This document shows positions 14,976 to 22,744 of a stretch of 25,253 nt of DNA, piece after piece. The first letter of the stretch is position 1; each line of letters opens with the position of its first letter. Where the stretch lies: positions 1 to 25,253 of the forward strand of contig JBJMHZ010000027.1 in assembly GCA_045807125.1 (NCBI GenBank). The letters are read 5' to 3'. Source of the stretch: JBJMHZ01 sp045807125. GTDB lineage: Bacteria; Actinomycetota; Actinomycetes; JAWWOL01. The notes beneath the pieces are model-generated. The model saw only the letters and a program-made list of their open reading frames with translations. It ran no database searches and was not told the DNA's origin. A program made the position numbers and the translations under genes.

Positions 14976-16412
14976 ATGTTCGAATACGCCCAGGCAGCCG
15001 TGGAGGCCGCGCTCGCCGCCGGCGCGCGCTACGCCGACGCGCGGGTGATGCTGACCCGGCACGAGGAGATGTCCGCGCAGAACGGCATCGTGGAGGACCT
15101 CCGCCAGAGCGAGGGCGCCGGGGTGGGCGTGCGGGCGCTCGTCGGGTCGTCGTGGGGCTTCTTCGCCACGCCGGGGCTCACCACGGCCGACGCCGAGGCC
15201 GCCGGCCGGCAGGCCGCTGCCATCGCGCGCGCGTCGACGCGGGTGCCGGGGGCCGACGTGCACCTCGCCGACGTCGAGGCGGTGCAGGGCTCGTGGAGCA
15301 GCGAGTGCGAGGAGGACCCGTTCTCCGTGCCGCTGTCGGAGAAGGGCGACCTGCTGGTCGCGGTGACCACGACGATGCACGAGACCGGCGCGCAGCTCGC
15401 GCAGGCGTCGTACCAGGCATGGGACACCCAGAAGTGGCTGGTGTCGAGCCAGGGGCACCGCATCGACCAGCGCATCAGGGAGTGCGGCGCGTGGACGCTC
15501 GCGACCGCCGTCGGCGAGAGCGAGACGCAGCGCCGCTCCTACCCCGGCATCAGGGGGCAGTACGGCACCCGCGGCTGGGAGCTGGTGCGCGGCTTCGACC
15601 TGCCCGGCAACGCGGTCCGGCTCGCCGAGGAGGCGCAGGCGCTGCTCACCGCGCCCGAGTGCCCGTCCGGCGAGGTCGACCTCATCCTGGGCAACCAGCA
15701 GCTCGGGCTGCAGATCCACGAGTCGGTGGGGCACGCGGTCGAGCTCGACCGCATCCTCGGGTGGGAGGCAGCCTTCGCCGGCACCAGCTGGCTCGACATC
15801 GGGCAGCTGGGATCGCTCCGGTTCGGATCGGAGCTGATGAACGTCACCGCCGACGCGACGATCCCCGGCGGCCTCGGCTCGTTCGGCTACGACGACGAGG
15901 GCACGCCCGCGCAGTCGGTCGACATCGTCAAGGACGGGATATGGGTCGGCGTCCTGTCCGGGCGCGACTCGGCGGCGGTCGCGGGCGTCCCGGCGGGCGG
16001 CATGGTGCGGGCCGACGGCTTCAACCGGTTGCCGATGGTGCGCATGACCAACATCGGCCTGCTGCCCGGCGACAGCTCGATCGAGGAGATGGTCGCGGCC
16101 ACCGACGACGGCATCTACATGGACACCAACCGGTCCTGGTCGATCGACGACAAGCGGCTCAACTTCCAGTTCGGCTGCGAGATCGCCTGGGAGATCAAGA
16201 ACGGGCGCAAGGGCCGGATGCTGCGCAACCCCACCTACACCGGCATCGGGCCGCGGTTCTGGGCCTCGATGGACATGCTCGGCGGCCGCGACGAGTGGGA
16301 CGTGATGGGCACGCCCAACTGCGGCAAGGGGCAGCCCGTGCAGGCCGGCCACACCGGGCATCCGTGCGCGCCGGCCCGGTTCCGCGGCGTGCGAGTGGGG
16401 GTGCGGGGATGA
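14976..16412 (+). CDS. tldD: TldD-type zinc metallopeptidase subunit
   Basis: A 478-residue TldD, the catalytic subunit of the heterodimeric TldD/TldE protease, which degrades unfolded peptides and trims some ribosomal peptide natural products. The zinc motif HEXXXH is intact (His248, Glu249, His253 in HESVGHAVELDR). The downstream segments EGTPAQSVDIVKDG, GGMVRADGFNR and NCGKGQP with CAPARFRGV at the C terminus are typical. The start at 14976 lacks a clear ribosome binding site and looks leaderless. The gene overlaps tldE in an ATGA junction. No precursor peptide or RiPP gene was seen nearby, so a general proteolytic or housekeeping role is the default reading. Confidence 0.95.
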   Translation: MFEYAQAAVEAALAAGARYADARVMLTRHEEMSAQNGIVEDLRQSEGAGVGVRALVGSSWGFFATPGLTTADAEAAGRQAAAIARASTRVPGADVHLADVEAVQGSWSSECEEDPFSVPLSEKGDLLVAVTTTMHETGAQLAQASYQAWDTQKWLVSSQGHRIDQRIRECGAWTLATAVGESETQRRSYPGIRGQYGTRGWELVRGFDLPGNAVRLAEEAQALLTAPECPSGEVDLILGNQQLGLQIHESVGHAVELDRILGWEAAFAGTSWLDIGQLGSLRFGSELMNVTADATIPGGLGSFGYDDEGTPAQSVDIVKDGIWVGVLSGRDSAAVAGVPAGGMVRADGFNRLPMVRMTNIGLLPGDSSIEEMVAATDDGIYMDTNRSWSIDDKRLNFQFGCEIAWEIKNGRKGRMLRNPTYTGIGPRFWASMDMLGGRDEWDVMGTPNCGKGQPVQAGHTGHPCAPARFRGVRVGVRG

Positions 16413-17773
16413 CGCAGAGCGAAGCGCCGGACGCGGCGGCCGACTACGGGCGGCTGCACGAGATCGCCGACCAGGTGCTGGGCCTCGTCCCGGCCGGCGC
16501 CGAGGCGCAGGTGCTGGTGCAGACCGGCCAGGAGGCGCTGACCCGCTTCGCCGGCTCGTTCATCCATCAGAACGTCGCCGAGACCGTCACCAACGTCATG
16601 CTGAAGGTGACGGTCGAGGGTGCCAGCGCCGTCGCGAGCATCAACCAGATCGACGCCGACGCGCTGCGCGGGCTCGCCGGCCGGGCGACCGACGCCGCGC
16701 GGGTACGGCCGGCCGACCCCGACTGGCCTGGCCTGACCGGGCCGGCGCCGCTGGTGCACGAGGGCAACTACGACCCGGCCACCGCGGTGGCCTCGCCGGA
16801 CGAGCGGGCGGCGCGGGTGCGGGCGTTCGTCGACGCCTGCGAGGGACTCGAGTCGGCCGGGTACTGCAACTCCGCCAGCTCCACCGCCGTCTACGCCAAC
16901 TCCGCCGGCCAGCGGGTCGCCGGCCGCACGACGTCCGCGACGGTCGACGGCGTGGCGCGCACCCCGACCTCCGACGGCAGCGGCCGGGCGTCGTCGGTGC
17001 GCCTCGGCGACCTCGACGGGGCGGCGCTCGGCCGGCTGGCGGCCGCCAAGGCACGCGGCGCGGCCGATGCCACCGATCTCCCGCCGGGCCGCTACGAGGT
17101 GGTCCTGGAGCCCTCGTGCGTCGCCGACATCCTGCTGTTCCTCGACGTCTACGGGTTCAACGGGCGCGCGGTGCACGAGCAGACGTCGTTCGCCAAGCTC
17201 GGCGAGGCGCAGTTCGACCCGTCGATCGATATCTGGGATGACGCCGCCGACCTCCGGATCCCGGGGCTGCCCTTCGATGCGGAGGGGACGCCGAAGCGGC
17301 GGGTCGACCTCGTCACGGGGGGCGTCACGACGTCGGTCGTGCACGACCGGCGCACCGCCAGGATGTCCGGCACCGAGACCACCGGCCACGCCATTCCCGG
17401 CGGGGAGAGCTTCGGCGCGGTCGCCACCAACCTGGTCATCGGCGGGGGCGACCAGCGCGCCGACGACCTCATCGCGAGCGTCGAGCGCGGCCTGCTCGTC
17501 ACCGACTTCTGGTACAGCCGCATCCTCGACCCGCGCAGCCAAGTGGTGACCGGCCTCACCCGCAACGGCGTGTACCTCATCGAGGACGGCAAGGTGACCC
17601 GGCCGGTGACCAACCTGCGCTACACGCAGTCCTACGTCGAGGCGCTCGCGCCGGGCAACGTGCTCGGGATCGGCGACGACGTGCAGCCCGTCGAGTCGCA
17701 GTTCGGCTTCGTGGTCGCGGTGCCGACCCTGCGGCTGGCGTCGTTCAACTTCACCGGCGGGGCGAAGGGCTGA
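16409..17773 (+). CDS. tldE: TldE/PmbA-type partner subunit of TldD protease
   Basis: A 454-residue PmbA/TldE protein, homologous to TldD but without a zinc HEXXXH motif. It forms the channel of the heterodimer with TldD. Family segments include CNSASSTAVYANSAGQRV, RYEVVLEPSCVADIL, EGTPKRRVDLVTGGV and the C-terminal GLTRNGVYLIEDGKVTRPV stretch. The absent metal ligands are normal for TldE and not a defect. The ATG overlaps the tldD stop by 4 nt (ATGA), so the two subunits are likely made in balanced amounts. The Nudix gene follows 4 nt after the stop. Confidence 0.95.
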   Translation: MTQSEAPDAAADYGRLHEIADQVLGLVPAGAEAQVLVQTGQEALTRFAGSFIHQNVAETVTNVMLKVTVEGASAVASINQIDADALRGLAGRATDAARVRPADPDWPGLTGPAPLVHEGNYDPATAVASPDERAARVRAFVDACEGLESAGYCNSASSTAVYANSAGQRVAGRTTSATVDGVARTPTSDGSGRASSVRLGDLDGAALGRLAAAKARGAADATDLPPGRYEVVLEPSCVADILLFLDVYGFNGRAVHEQTSFAKLGEAQFDPSIDIWDDAADLRIPGLPFDAEGTPKRRVDLVTGGVTTSVVHDRRTARMSGTETTGHAIPGGESFGAVATNLVIGGGDQRADDLIASVERGLLVTDFWYSRILDPRSQVVTGLTRNGVYLIEDGKVTRPVTNLRYTQSYVEALAPGNVLGIGDDVQPVESQFGFVVAVPTLRLASFNFTGGAKG

Positions 17774-17777
17774 CTCC

Positions 17778-18278
17778 TTGGCCGGTCCTCTCCCGCGCCC
17801 GGTGATCCGCTGGGGGCTCACGGCGTTCCGCTGGCTGCCGCGACCGGTGCGGCTCTGGCTGGTGCGCCTCGGCACGCCGAGCTACACGGTGGGCGCGCTG
17901 GTCCTCGTCCGGTGCGGGGCCAGGGTGCTGCTCGTGCGGCAGCGCCACACCGGTGCGTGGGCGCTGCCCGGCGGCCTGCTCTCCCGCGGCGAGGACGCCG
18001 ACGGGGCCCTGCGCCGCGAGCTGCAGGAGGAGCTGGGCCTGGAGCCGGACGGCCTCGGCCCGGCCGTCGGGGTCCTCATCGACCCGAGACCGCGCCGGGT
18101 CGACGTGCTCTACCTGTTCGACGTCGCCGACGGCACCCCGCCGCCGGCCGGGCAGTCGCCGGAGGTGGTGGAGACCGGCTGGTTCGACCTGGACGAGCCG
18201 CCGCAGCTCACGCCCGTCACCCCCGCCATCGTCGCCGAGTACGCGCGGATCGGCGCGCTGCCGGCGCCGCGCCACTAG
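17778..18278 (+). CDS. Nudix hydrolase
   Basis: A 166-residue Nudix-fold protein with a complete Nudix box, G-x5-E-x7-REL-QEE-LGL, within the ALPGGLLSRGEDADGALR region and the residues after it. It would hydrolyse a nucleoside diphosphate derivative; the specific substrate cannot be told. The N terminus (about 30 residues) is basic and aromatic, with several Trp and Arg, and could be an amphipathic membrane-contacting helix. TTG at 17778 is taken as start because GAAGGG (17764-17769) lies 8 nt upstream. GTG 17802, which gives 8 residues fewer, has only pyrimidine-rich sequence before it. It is only 4 nt downstream of tldE, so it is probably cotranscribed. Confidence 0.85.
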   Translation: MAGPLPRPVIRWGLTAFRWLPRPVRLWLVRLGTPSYTVGALVLVRCGARVLLVRQRHTGAWALPGGLLSRGEDADGALRRELQEELGLEPDGLGPAVGVLIDPRPRRVDVLYLFDVADGTPPPAGQSPEVVETGWFDLDEPPQLTPVTPAIVAEYARIGALPAPRH

Positions 18279-18280
18279 CC

Positions 18281-19084
18281 GTGCCCGGGCTGCCGGCCGC
18301 CGCCGACCTGGCCGCCGTCGTCCTGGCCGCCGGGCGGGGCACGCGGTTGCGGCCGCTCACCGACCTGCTGCCGAAGGCGCTGTGCCCGGTCGCCGACGTG
18401 CCGCTCGTCGACCGGGCCCTCGACCGGGTGGCCGCGCTGGCCGGCCGGCCAGCCGACCCGTCCTGGGTCGCGGTCAACGCGCACCACCTGGTCGACCTGC
18501 TTGCCGCCCACGTCGGCGAGCGGGTGCACCTGTCGGTCGAGCGGCCGGAGGCGCTCGGGACGGCGGGAGCCCTCGGCGCGCTGCGGCCGTGGCTCGACGG
18601 CCGCCCCGTCCTGGTGACCAACGCCGACGCCTACCTCGACGCCGACCTCGGCGCGCTGGTGGCCGGGTGGGACGGCGAGCGCATCCGGCTGGCCGTCGTC
18701 GCCGACCACGACCGGCCCGACTTCGCCGGCGCCTGGCGCTACGCGGGCGTCGCGCTCATGCCGTGGGCCGACGTGCGGGAGCGCAAGCCAGTGCCGTCGG
18801 GGCTGTACGAGGTCTCGTGGGATGCCGCCGAGCGGGCCGGCCGCCTCGACCTGGTGCCGATCGCCGGGACGTTCGTCGACTGCGGCACCCCGCCGGACTA
18901 CCTGCGGGCCAACCTGCACGCGTCCGGCGGCGAGAGCGTCGTCGGCAAGGGCGCGACGGTCGAGGGCGAGCTGGTGCGCAGCGTGGTGTGGCCCGGCGGC
19001 CGGGTGGCCCGCGGCGAGCGGCTCGTCGAGCGCATCCGCGCCGGGGCGACGCTCACCGTGCCGGCGCCGCAGGCCCCGCCGTGA
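18281..19084 (+). CDS. NDP-sugar pyrophosphorylase-like nucleotidyltransferase
   Basis: A 267-residue protein with the sugar-nucleotidyltransferase signature LAAGRGTRLRPLT followed by LPKAL, the nucleotide and metal site of mannose-1-phosphate guanylyltransferase and glucose-1-phosphate thymidylyltransferase relatives. VTNADAYLD carries the catalytic Asp. A short C-terminal segment (GKGATVEGELVRSVVWPGG) looks like the start of a left-handed beta-helix, cut short compared with full-length family members. It would make an NDP-sugar from NTP and a sugar 1-phosphate; which sugar is unknown. GTG 18281 is 3 nt after the Nudix stop. The gene ends in a GTGA overlap with the RNA methyltransferase. Confidence 0.85.
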   Translation: MPGLPAAADLAAVVLAAGRGTRLRPLTDLLPKALCPVADVPLVDRALDRVAALAGRPADPSWVAVNAHHLVDLLAAHVGERVHLSVERPEALGTAGALGALRPWLDGRPVLVTNADAYLDADLGALVAGWDGERIRLAVVADHDRPDFAGAWRYAGVALMPWADVRERKPVPSGLYEVSWDAAERAGRLDLVPIAGTFVDCGTPPDYLRANLHASGGESVVGKGATVEGELVRSVVWPGGRVARGERLVERIRAGATLTVPAPQAPP

Positions 19085-19944
19085 GCGGCCCGGCGGCGGC
19101 CGCCGGGCCTCCCGGGTCGGCCGGCATGCGGCACGCGGCTCCCGTCACCGTCACCGACCCGGCCGATCCGCGGCTCGTCGACTACCAGTCGCTGACCGAC
19201 GTGGCGCTGCGCACCCGGGTGGAGCCGGCGGCCGGGCTGTTCATCGCCGAGGGCGAGCTGGTGATCGGCCGCGCGCTGCGGGCCGGCTACCGGCCCCGCT
19301 CGGTGCTGCTGGCGCCGCGCTGGCTCGACCAGCTGCGGCCGCTGCTGGCCGAGGCCGCGCCGGGCGCGCCGGTCTACCTGGCCGAGGAGGACGTGCTCGA
19401 GCGGGTCACCGGGTTCCACGTGCACCGGGGCGCGCTGGCCGCCTTCGAGCGCAAGCCGCTGCCGGAGCCGGCCGAGCTGCTGGCGAGCGCCTGCCGGGTC
19501 GTCGTGGCCGAGAACGTCAACAACCCCACCAACCTCGGCGCCGTGCTGCGCAGCGCCGCCGCCCTCGGCATGGACGCCCTGCTGCTCGACCCCCGCTCGT
19601 GCGACCCGCTCTACCGGCGGTCGGTGCGGGTCTCCATGGGCGAGGCGCTCGCCGTGCCGCACGCCCGGCTGGCCGGCTGGCCGGGCGCGCTCGCCGCGGT
19701 GCGGGAGGCCGGCTTCCGGCTGCTCGCGCTCACGCCCGACCCCGCTGCCGTACCGATCGAGGACGTGCGGCCCGGCCCGGACGACCGGGTCGCGGTGCTG
19801 CTCGGCGCCGAGGGCCCCGGCCTCACCGCCGGCGCCCTCGCCGAGGCCGACGAGGCCGTGCGCATCCCGATGGCGCCCGGCGTCGACTCGCTCAACGTGG
19901 CCGCGGCGGCCGCCGTCGCCTTCTACGTCCTCGGCCGCCGGTAG
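19081..19944 (+). CDS. SpoU/TrmH-family RNA 2'-O-methyltransferase
   Basis: A 287-residue SPOUT-class methyltransferase. Its three family motifs are in order: NNPTNLGAVLRSAAALG (motif 1), LGAEGPGLT (motif 2) and IPMAPGVDSLNVAAAAAVA (motif 3, forming the SAM-binding trefoil knot). An N-terminal substrate-binding extension (about residues 20-110) resembles the SpoU substrate-binding domain. The target is probably a ribose 2'-OH in rRNA or tRNA; the exact site is unknown. GTG 19081 overlaps the previous stop (GTGA). ATG 19126 would give a protein 15 residues shorter, missing only a Gly/Ala/Pro stretch, and is an equally credible start. Confidence 0.9.
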   Translation: MSGPAAAAGPPGSAGMRHAAPVTVTDPADPRLVDYQSLTDVALRTRVEPAAGLFIAEGELVIGRALRAGYRPRSVLLAPRWLDQLRPLLAEAAPGAPVYLAEEDVLERVTGFHVHRGALAAFERKPLPEPAELLASACRVVVAENVNNPTNLGAVLRSAAALGMDALLLDPRSCDPLYRRSVRVSMGEALAVPHARLAGWPGALAAVREAGFRLLALTPDPAAVPIEDVRPGPDDRVAVLLGAEGPGLTAGALAEADEAVRIPMAPGVDSLNVAAAAAVAFYVLGRR

Positions 19945-19953
19945 CGGCCAGCC

Positions 19954-19981
19954 GACCGGGACCAGCCCGGCCGGCCCGGTC
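19954..19981. terminator. Hairpin between convergent RNA methyltransferase and DUF3039 genes
   Basis: GACCGGG (19954-19960) pairs with CCCGGTC (19975-19981), and an alternative inner stem CCGGG/CCCGG (19956-19960, 19966-19970) shares the left arm. It fills the 35-nt convergent gap and reaches into the stop codon of the - strand gene. A bidirectional terminator is likely; there is no T-tract. Confidence 0.45.
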
Positions 19982-20276
19982 AGGCCTGGTCGCCGCCCCC
20001 GGCCCGCTCCTTCCAGAACCGCTTGCGCCCCTCGGGGCCCAGCTCGTAGAGCTCCTTGCACTCCGGGCACACGGGGAAGCGGGACGGGTCGCGGGAGGGC
20101 ACCCACACCTTGCCGCAGAGCGCGATCACCGGCGTGCCCATGACGTAGGCCTCCGCCAGCTTGTCCTTCTCGACGTAGTGCGAGAGCCGCTCGTGGTCGC
20201 CGTGCTCGGGGCGCGCATCGGTGCGCTGCTCCTCGATGATCGTCGTGCCGGTCTCCGGCGTCGTCGGCGTCGTCAT
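19980..20276 (-). CDS. DUF3039 family protein
   Basis: A 98-residue protein matching the actinobacterial DUF3039 family by pattern. A hydrophilic acidic N terminus is followed by HYVEKDKLAEAYVMGTPV, then ALCGKVWVPSRDPSRFPVCP and ECKELY. The conserved His and three Cys (a lone Cys plus CPEC) look like a small zinc site; this is inferred. Function of the family is unknown. The ATG at 20276 overlaps the stop of the upstream DMT transporter (ATGA on the - strand), so the two are translationally coupled and may act together. The stop codon touches the convergent hairpin. Confidence 0.85.
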   Translation of the reverse strand: MTTPTTPETGTTIIEEQRTDARPEHGDHERLSHYVEKDKLAEAYVMGTPVIALCGKVWVPSRDPSRFPVCPECKELYELGPEGRKRFWKERAGGGDQA

Positions 20277-21181
20277 ACGCCTAGCCTCGCACGATCGGCC
20301 CGCCCGGGCTCGGGCGCCGCCCGGTCCGCAGCCGGCTCGCTCTCGGTCAGCAGCGGCGAGCGGGCGAGAGCGACGACCGAGGCCGCCATCAGGCCGATCC
20401 CGAGCACCGCGAGCGCGACGTACCACCCGCCGCGCACGTGCTCGCCGAAGAGCAGCACGCCCCACAGGATCGACACGACCGGGTCGGTCAGCGTGATGCC
20501 TGGCTGGGCGGCCACCAGCCGGCCGGCGTTGACCGCGTTCTGGAGCAGGTACATCGAGCCGATGCCGGTCAGCACCATGGCGTACGTCTGCCACACCGCC
20601 AGCACGTGCCAGATGCCCTGGTCGAGCGCGCCGGTCATGCCCTTGGTGAGGGCGGCCGTCATCCCGAAGCCGAGGCCGGTCGCGGTGCCGTAGATGCCGG
20701 CCCTGGCCGCCCCGTCGCTGGCCCGTCCCCACGAGACGAGCGCGGCCAGCAGCGCGCCGGAGATCCCGAGGGCCAGCGCCCACTCCCACCACGCGACGGC
20801 CCTGGCGATGCCGCCGCTCGGGGACAGGACGTAGATCAGGCCGGCCAGCCCGAGCGTCATCCCGCCGATCGCGAGCCACTCCCGGCGGCCGAGCCGGCCG
20901 TGGAAGGCCCAGCACGCTAGCAGGACGGTGATCGGCAGCTCGACGACGAGGATCGGCTCCACGACCGCGAGCGCGCCCCTCGTCAGCGCCGCAGCCTGGA
21001 GCAGGAAGCCGCAGGTCACCGCCGCGATGCCGCCGAACCACGCCGGGCTGCGCAGCAGGTCGCGGACCAGCGCGAGGCTCATCTGCTCCTCGCGCGGGAT
21101 GTCCCTGTTGGCCTTGCGCTGCAGGACGGAGGCGCCCGCGTTGGCGCAGGCCGCGAGCACGGCGCAGAGGTACGTCAGCAC
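20273..21181 (-). CDS. DMT-family membrane transporter (EamA-like)
   Basis: A 302-residue, strongly hydrophobic protein with about nine to ten transmembrane segments in two halves, in the drug/metabolite transporter style. Examples are GGIAAVTCGFLLQAAALTRG followed by VEPILVVELPITVLLA in the first half, and LTDPVVSILWGVLLFGEHV, the typical EamA end-of-repeat motif, in the second. Substrate is unknown. GTG 21181 is taken as start because GGGAAGG lies about 9 nt upstream on the - strand. A longer in-frame start at 21268 would add residues encoded by the 10-bp tandem repeat and is unlikely. Ends with charged Asp/Arg/Ala tail residues. Coupled to DUF3039 by a 4-nt overlap. Confidence 0.85.
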   Translation of the reverse strand: MLTYLCAVLAACANAGASVLQRKANRDIPREEQMSLALVRDLLRSPAWFGGIAAVTCGFLLQAAALTRGALAVVEPILVVELPITVLLACWAFHGRLGRREWLAIGGMTLGLAGLIYVLSPSGGIARAVAWWEWALALGISGALLAALVSWGRASDGAARAGIYGTATGLGFGMTAALTKGMTGALDQGIWHVLAVWQTYAMVLTGIGSMYLLQNAVNAGRLVAAQPGITLTDPVVSILWGVLLFGEHVRGGWYVALAVLGIGLMAASVVALARSPLLTESEPAADRAAPEPGRADRARLGV

Positions 21182-21227
21182 GTGGTCGGGCCTTCCCGCC
21201 CGCCGCGCCCCGGCAACTACCGGGAGA

Positions 21228-21267
21228 GGGACCAGCAGGGACCAGCAGGGACCAGCAGGGGCCAGCA
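21228..21267. repeat. Short tandem repeat, 10-bp unit
   Basis: The unit ACCAGCAGGG occurs three times back to back (21231-21260), preceded by GGG and followed by a partial, changed copy (GCCAGCA). A further related GGACCAGCA is at about 21280. It lies in the 112-nt gap between the DMT gene start and the stop of the gene upstream. Nothing else was recognised in this gap. Confidence 0.85.
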
Positions 21268-21293
21268 CGCATCAGTGACGGACCAGCACCGGA

Positions 21294-22601
21294 TCAGTGG
21301 CAGATCCGGATGCTCACCGCGCGGGCGCCCGGGCCCTCGTGGGTCGTCGCGCCGGACGAGCGGGCCCGCGCCGCGTAGTGGTCGGCCTGCGCCTGGCTGT
21401 CGAACACGGCCGTGTCGCTGACGCAGGTCGGCCCGCCGCTGCCCTTCCGGTAGGTCGAGAAGCTGTCGCCGCGCCACCCCTCGACGGCGTTGCCGGCGTC
21501 GACCTTGCCCGGCTGCCCGTCGGCGAGGGCGAGGGCGAGGGTGTAGGCCCCGAGCGTCCCGAAGTCGACCAGCTCGCCCTCGTGCGGCGGTGCCGGCACC
21601 ACCTGGAAGGCCTTGTCCAGCCGGTAGTGCGGAGGCGACATCACGTCGGCGGTCGAGCGCGGCGGGTGCCGGAACGCCGCGTCGAGCGCCTTCGTCCCGG
21701 CCTGGGAGCGCAGGAGGGTGACGAAGCGCAGCCCGAACTCCTGCGGGAACCGGATCTCGGCGGTGATGGGGTCGGTGACCGGCTGGTCCTTGCTCGCCGC
21801 CACGGTGCAGGCCCGCCGGTCGACCGGCAGGTGCAGCACGGGCGCGATGGCGCACCGCTCGGCGAGCGGTCGCCCGGCCAGGTAGGCCCGCTGGACGTAG
21901 GCGTCGTCGCCGGCCACGAGGGCGTCGTACGCGGTCCGCTCGTCCTGCTCGGCGTCAGGGCCGTAGACGGCGGCCAGGTTGAACGTCTGGTCGTCGAGCG
22001 ACTGGGTCAGCAGGCCGACCAGCTGCGCCTTCGCCAGCGGCGTCAGCGCGTGCCCGCGCAGGTAGATGGTGCCGTCCCAGTCGCCGTAGAGCGACACGAC
22101 GTCGTTGCCGTGCAGGTCGAGCGTGAAGCGGTCGAACGTGTCGCCCCGGTGCGCCCAGCCGAGCGCGTCGTACGTCGCGCCGCCCACGTAGTGCCGCTGC
22201 TGGAAGGCGACGTGCGACGACAGCTCCCGGCTGAACAGCTGGTCGGGCAGGAAGACGACCGTGGGCGGGGCCTGGAAGGACAGCCCGCGCTCCTTCTCGA
22301 CGAACGAGACCAGTCCCGGCACCGCCTTGGCGAGCTGGGCGTGCAGGTCGGCCGGCATCTCGCCCTCGTACGGCCCGTAGCCGAGGTGGTCGACGTAGGC
22401 CGTGGGGCTGAACCACCAGCGCGGCACCAGGATGTAGGCGACGAGCCCGGTGATCGCCAGCAGCACGGCCGTGGCCACCCACGCCCGCCGGCGGCGGCGG
22501 CGCTGCCGGCGCACCGTCGCGGCGCCGATGCCGGTCTCGGTCGGCGGGGAGCCGCCCGCGTAGAGCGAGCGCCAGCGGTCGGTGCCCTGACCAGTGCCCA
22601 C
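21294..22601 (-). CDS. Membrane-anchored extracellular protein, degenerate metallopeptidase homologue
   Basis: A 435-residue protein with a cytoplasmic N terminus ending in an Arg-rich run (RRQRRRRRR, 31-39), one transmembrane helix (about 40-60) and a large outer domain. The outer domain follows the layout I know from bacterial zinc metallopeptidase-like proteins: AKAQLVGLLTQSLDDQTFNL (190-209) aligns with the usual helix LVHELTHALQDQHFDL, then an AGDDAYVQRAYL segment (normally EGDA), then FPQEFGLRFV and PPRSTADVMSPPHY. The HExxH residues are replaced by Gly196, Leu197 and Gln200, so no zinc hydrolysis is expected. Two late Cys (TCVSD and RICH) may form a disulfide. Start is GTG 22601, with GGGAG 5 nt upstream. 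Family assignment is from pattern memory, not a search. Confidence 0.7.
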   Translation of the reverse strand: MGTGQGTDRWRSLYAGGSPPTETGIGAATVRRQRRRRRRAWVATAVLLAITGLVAYILVPRWWFSPTAYVDHLGYGPYEGEMPADLHAQLAKAVPGLVSFVEKERGLSFQAPPTVVFLPDQLFSRELSSHVAFQQRHYVGGATYDALGWAHRGDTFDRFTLDLHGNDVVSLYGDWDGTIYLRGHALTPLAKAQLVGLLTQSLDDQTFNLAAVYGPDAEQDERTAYDALVAGDDAYVQRAYLAGRPLAERCAIAPVLHLPVDRRACTVAASKDQPVTDPITAEIRFPQEFGLRFVTLLRSQAGTKALDAAFRHPPRSTADVMSPPHYRLDKAFQVVPAPPHEGELVDFGTLGAYTLALALADGQPGKVDAGNAVEGWRGDSFSTYRKGSGGPTCVSDTAVFDSQAQADHYAARARSSGATTHEGPGARAVSIRICH

Positions 22602-22608
22602 ATCAGCT

Positions 22609-22622
22609 CCCGAGGACTCGGG
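22609..22622. promoter_or_regulatory. Inverted repeat overlapping the ribosome binding site of the - strand gene
   Basis: CCCGAG (22609-22614) and CTCGGG (22617-22622) form an inverted repeat 8 nt upstream of the GTG at 22601. On the - strand mRNA the 3' arm contains part of the GGGAG ribosome binding site (22607-22611), so folding would hide it. The same repeat could instead be an operator. Confidence 0.35.
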
Positions 22623-22700
22623 GGCGCTCCGCAGACGCCCGATCTTCCGGCCTGGCCGCGGGCCCGGTCGAGGGCGCTCCAGCGGCCCGCTGCCCTCTCG

Positions 22701-22729
22701 ACGGTACGCCCAGGCGCGCGCTCGTTCGA
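22701..22729 (-). promoter_or_regulatory. Possible promoter for the membrane-anchored protein
   Basis: On the - strand, TCGAAC (22724-22729) and TACCGT (22701-22706) are separated by 17 nt, resembling -35 and -10 hexamers (TTGACA-like and TANNNT). It would give an mRNA leader of about 90 nt. Only moderate similarity to consensus. Confidence 0.3.
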
Positions 22730-22744
22730 CCTGGCCAGCACCGG

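Noticed and set aside
14976..17773. RiPP maturation cluster around TldD/TldE
   Set aside because: No precursor peptide, cyclodehydratase, radical SAM or transporter gene adjoins; neighbours are housekeeping-like.
18281..19084. CobY-type guanylyltransferase for the nucleotide loop
   Set aside because: The LAAGRGTRLRPLT...LPKAL layout and the beta-helix start fit sugar-1-phosphate nucleotidyltransferases better, and the gene is outside the cobalamin operon.
21228..21267. CRISPR array
   Set aside because: The repeats are 10 bp and directly adjacent without spacers; no cas genes.
21182..21268. Longer start for the DMT transporter
   Set aside because: The added residues come from the tandem repeat region and break the usual N-terminal transmembrane pattern; GTG 21181 has a good ribosome binding site.
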